From positions 1 through 8,130 of the forward strand of contig JAATFN010000170.1 in the NCBI GenBank assembly GCA_015655165.1: DNA of 8,130 nucleotides, written 5' to 3'. This DNA comes from Betaproteobacteria bacterium (GTDB lineage: Bacteria > Pseudomonadota > Gammaproteobacteria > Burkholderiales > Burkholderiaceae_D). The translations under genes and the position numbers were made by a program. Of this stretch, positions 6,532 to 8,130 are shown in pieces; the stretch's first letter is position 1; each line of letters opens with the position of its first letter. The notes under the pieces are model-generated. The model was not told the origin of the DNA and ran no database searches. It worked only from the letters and a program-made list of their open reading frames with translations.

Positions 6532-8130
6532 CTAGCCGACCAATGAGCGGATTGCCGCTTTGACTTGGGTGGCACGTGCTGCAAGATCAGGCATATTGAC
6601 GGTAATGCGCAATTTGTCCTGACCGTTTAATTTTATATGACGGTTTTTCTGGATCAGCTCGATAATACGCATCGCATCAATCGGCGGATTCGGTTCGAAC
6701 TGCAACAAAGCAGACTCTGCGTGCGCATCGATTTTAATGATACCGGCAGGTTTGGCAGCAATACGTAAACGATGTGTCTCGATCAACGCTTTTGCCACTT
6801 CCGGCAATTTACCGAAACGATCGATCAATTCCTCTTGTAACGCGTCGATTTGTTCCTGTGTCTGGCAATTTGCAAAACGCTTATACAACGACAGCCGTTC
6901 ATGTATGTCACCACAATAGTCGCTCGGCAACAAGGCCGGCACATGTAAATTTATTTCGGTTGTGCTGACCAATGGTGCAGCCAGATCAGGTTCTTTGCCT
7001 TCTTTTAATGCCCTGACAGCTTCATTTAACATATCGGTATACATCTGGAAGCCAATTTCGACCATCTCGCCCGACTGGTTGTCGCCCAATACCTCGCCGG
7101 CGCCACGAATTTCCAGATCATGCATGGCCAGATAAAAACCGCTACCCAGTTCTTCCATCTGTCCGATCGCTTCCAGTCGACGTTGTGCCTGTTTGGTCAA
7201 TCCTTTGACATCATTGACCAGTAAATAGGCATACGCCTGATGGTGAGAACGGCCAACACGCCCACGTAACTGGTGCAACTGTGCCAGACCAAATTTGTCG
7301 GCGCGATGCATGATGATTGTATTTGCCGTCGGCACATCGATACCGGTTTCGATAATCGTTGTACATAGCAAGATATTAAAACGTTGTGCGACAAAGTCAC
7401 GCATGACTTTTTCCAAGTCGCGCTCGTGCATCTGTCCGTGTGCAACACCAATACGCGCTTCCGGCAGCAATGCTTCCAACATCGCTTTACGGTTTTCGAT
7501 TGTCTCGACTTCGTTATGCAGGAAGTAAATCTGGCCACCACGTTTCAATTCACGCAAACAGGCTTCACGAATGGTCGACTCGTCCTCGCTTCTGACAAAG
7601 GTTTTAATTGCCAGACGTTTTTGCGGCGCTGTGGCGATAATCGAAAAATCACGCAACCCTTCCAAAGCCATACCCAACGTACGCGGGATGGGTGTTGCCG
7701 TTAACGTCAATACATCGATTTCGGCACGCAGGTTTTTGAGGGCCTCTTTTTGACGCACACCAAAACGATGCTCTTCGTCGATAATGACCAACCCCAGACG
7801 CGCAAACTTCACATCATCGGACAAGAGTTTATGGGTACCGATCACAATATCGATAGTGCCATCAGCCATGCCTTTCATCGCCTGGGTAATTTCCTTGCCG
7901 CTTCTAAACCGTGACAACTCGGCAATACGTACCGGCCAGTTGGCAAATCTGTCTGCAAAATTATGGGCATGTTGTTCAGCCAACAACGTTGTCGGTGCGA
8001 GAATCGCAACTTGCTTGCCACCCATGACTGCGACAAAAGCCGCACGCAAAGCGACTTCCGTTTTTCCGAAACCGACATCCCCGCAAATGAGACGGTCCAT
8101 CGGCTTGCCACTGGTCATATCGCTAATCAC
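6532..8130 (-). CDS. mfd: Transcription-repair coupling factor Mfd, C-terminal part
   Basis: Mfd removes RNA polymerase stalled at DNA lesions and recruits the UvrABC excision system. About 533 residues are visible, roughly the C-terminal half of the usual ~1150; the frame runs off the right edge and the GTG there is internal. In order from the visible end: Walker A GDVGFGKT (17–24), DEEH box (118–121), motif III LTATPIPRTLG (143–153), then the second RecA-like domain with HGQM (231–234), TTIIETGIDVP (257–267) and QLRGRVGRS (287–295). The TRG-type segment RGAGEVLGDNQSG (342–354) follows, and the C-terminal autoinhibitory D7 domain from about 390. No motif is damaged. The TAG stop lies 50 nt upstream of serB. 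Confidence 0.98.
   Translation of the reverse strand: MISDMTSGKPMDRLICGDVGFGKTEVALRAAFVAVMGGKQVAILAPTTLLAEQHAHNFADRFANWPVRIAELSRFRSGKEITQAMKGMADGTIDIVIGTHKLLSDDVKFARLGLVIIDEEHRFGVRQKEALKNLRAEIDVLTLTATPIPRTLGMALEGLRDFSIIATAPQKRLAIKTFVRSEDESTIREACLRELKRGGQIYFLHNEVETIENRKAMLEALLPEARIGVAHGQMHERDLEKVMRDFVAQRFNILLCTTIIETGIDVPTANTIIMHRADKFGLAQLHQLRGRVGRSHHQAYAYLLVNDVKGLTKQAQRRLEAIGQMEELGSGFYLAMHDLEIRGAGEVLGDNQSGEMVEIGFQMYTDMLNEAVRALKEGKEPDLAAPLVSTTEINLHVPALLPSDYCGDIHERLSLYKRFANCQTQEQIDALQEELIDRFGKLPEVAKALIETHRLRIAAKPAGIIKIDAHAESALLQFEPNPPIDAMRIIELIQKNRHIKLNGQDKLRITVNMPDLAARATQVKAAIRSLVG

Noticed and set aside
1..8130. Mobile element or genomic island boundaries
   Set aside because: No transposase, integrase, tRNA or terminal repeats are visible. 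The catabolic side looks somewhat more AT-rich than mfd, but that alone does not show transfer.

Overview
The window looks like a betaproteobacterial chromosome, most likely order Burkholderiales. The mfd–serB adjacency and the style of the SerB and Mfd proteins suggest Oxalobacteraceae or a close relative. That placement is an inference from gene content and moderate-to-low G+C, not from any marker RNA in the window. No tRNA, rRNA, CRISPR array, insertion sequence or integrase is visible.

The plus strand (1–5172) carries what reads as a catabolic or uptake cluster. In order it holds a TRAP transporter large permease (5' end outside the window), its periplasmic solute-binding protein with a twin-arginine-like signal peptide, an IclR-family regulator, a true nitrilase with an intact Glu-Lys-Glu-Cys active site, and a short-chain dehydrogenase/reductase predicted to use NAD. 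The first four are closely spaced, with gaps of 62, 101 and 23 nt. The dehydrogenase follows a 147-nt gap that contains a terminator-like structure with two mutually exclusive stems. The simplest model is import of an organic acid or related polar compound by the TRAP system, nitrile hydrolysis to acid plus ammonia, oxidation of a hydroxyl group by the dehydrogenase, and control by the IclR protein. The substrate cannot be read from the sequence.

The minus strand (5230–8130) carries housekeeping genes converging on that cluster. From the right edge leftwards these are the C-terminal half of the transcription-repair coupling factor mfd, the phosphoserine phosphatase serB, and a small DUF4870-like membrane protein whose start codon lies 1 nt beyond the serB stop. 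The two convergent blocks are separated by 57 nt containing a very regular 18-bp hairpin that probably terminates transcription from both sides. It overlaps the stop codon of the membrane-protein gene.

The points most worth a second look are the nitrilase/TRAP/IclR/dehydrogenase grouping as an uncharacterised pathway, the alternative RNA structures at 4257–4318, the perfect 16-bp palindrome at the end of the solute-binding-protein gene (a candidate operator for the downstream regulator), and the long convergent hairpin.
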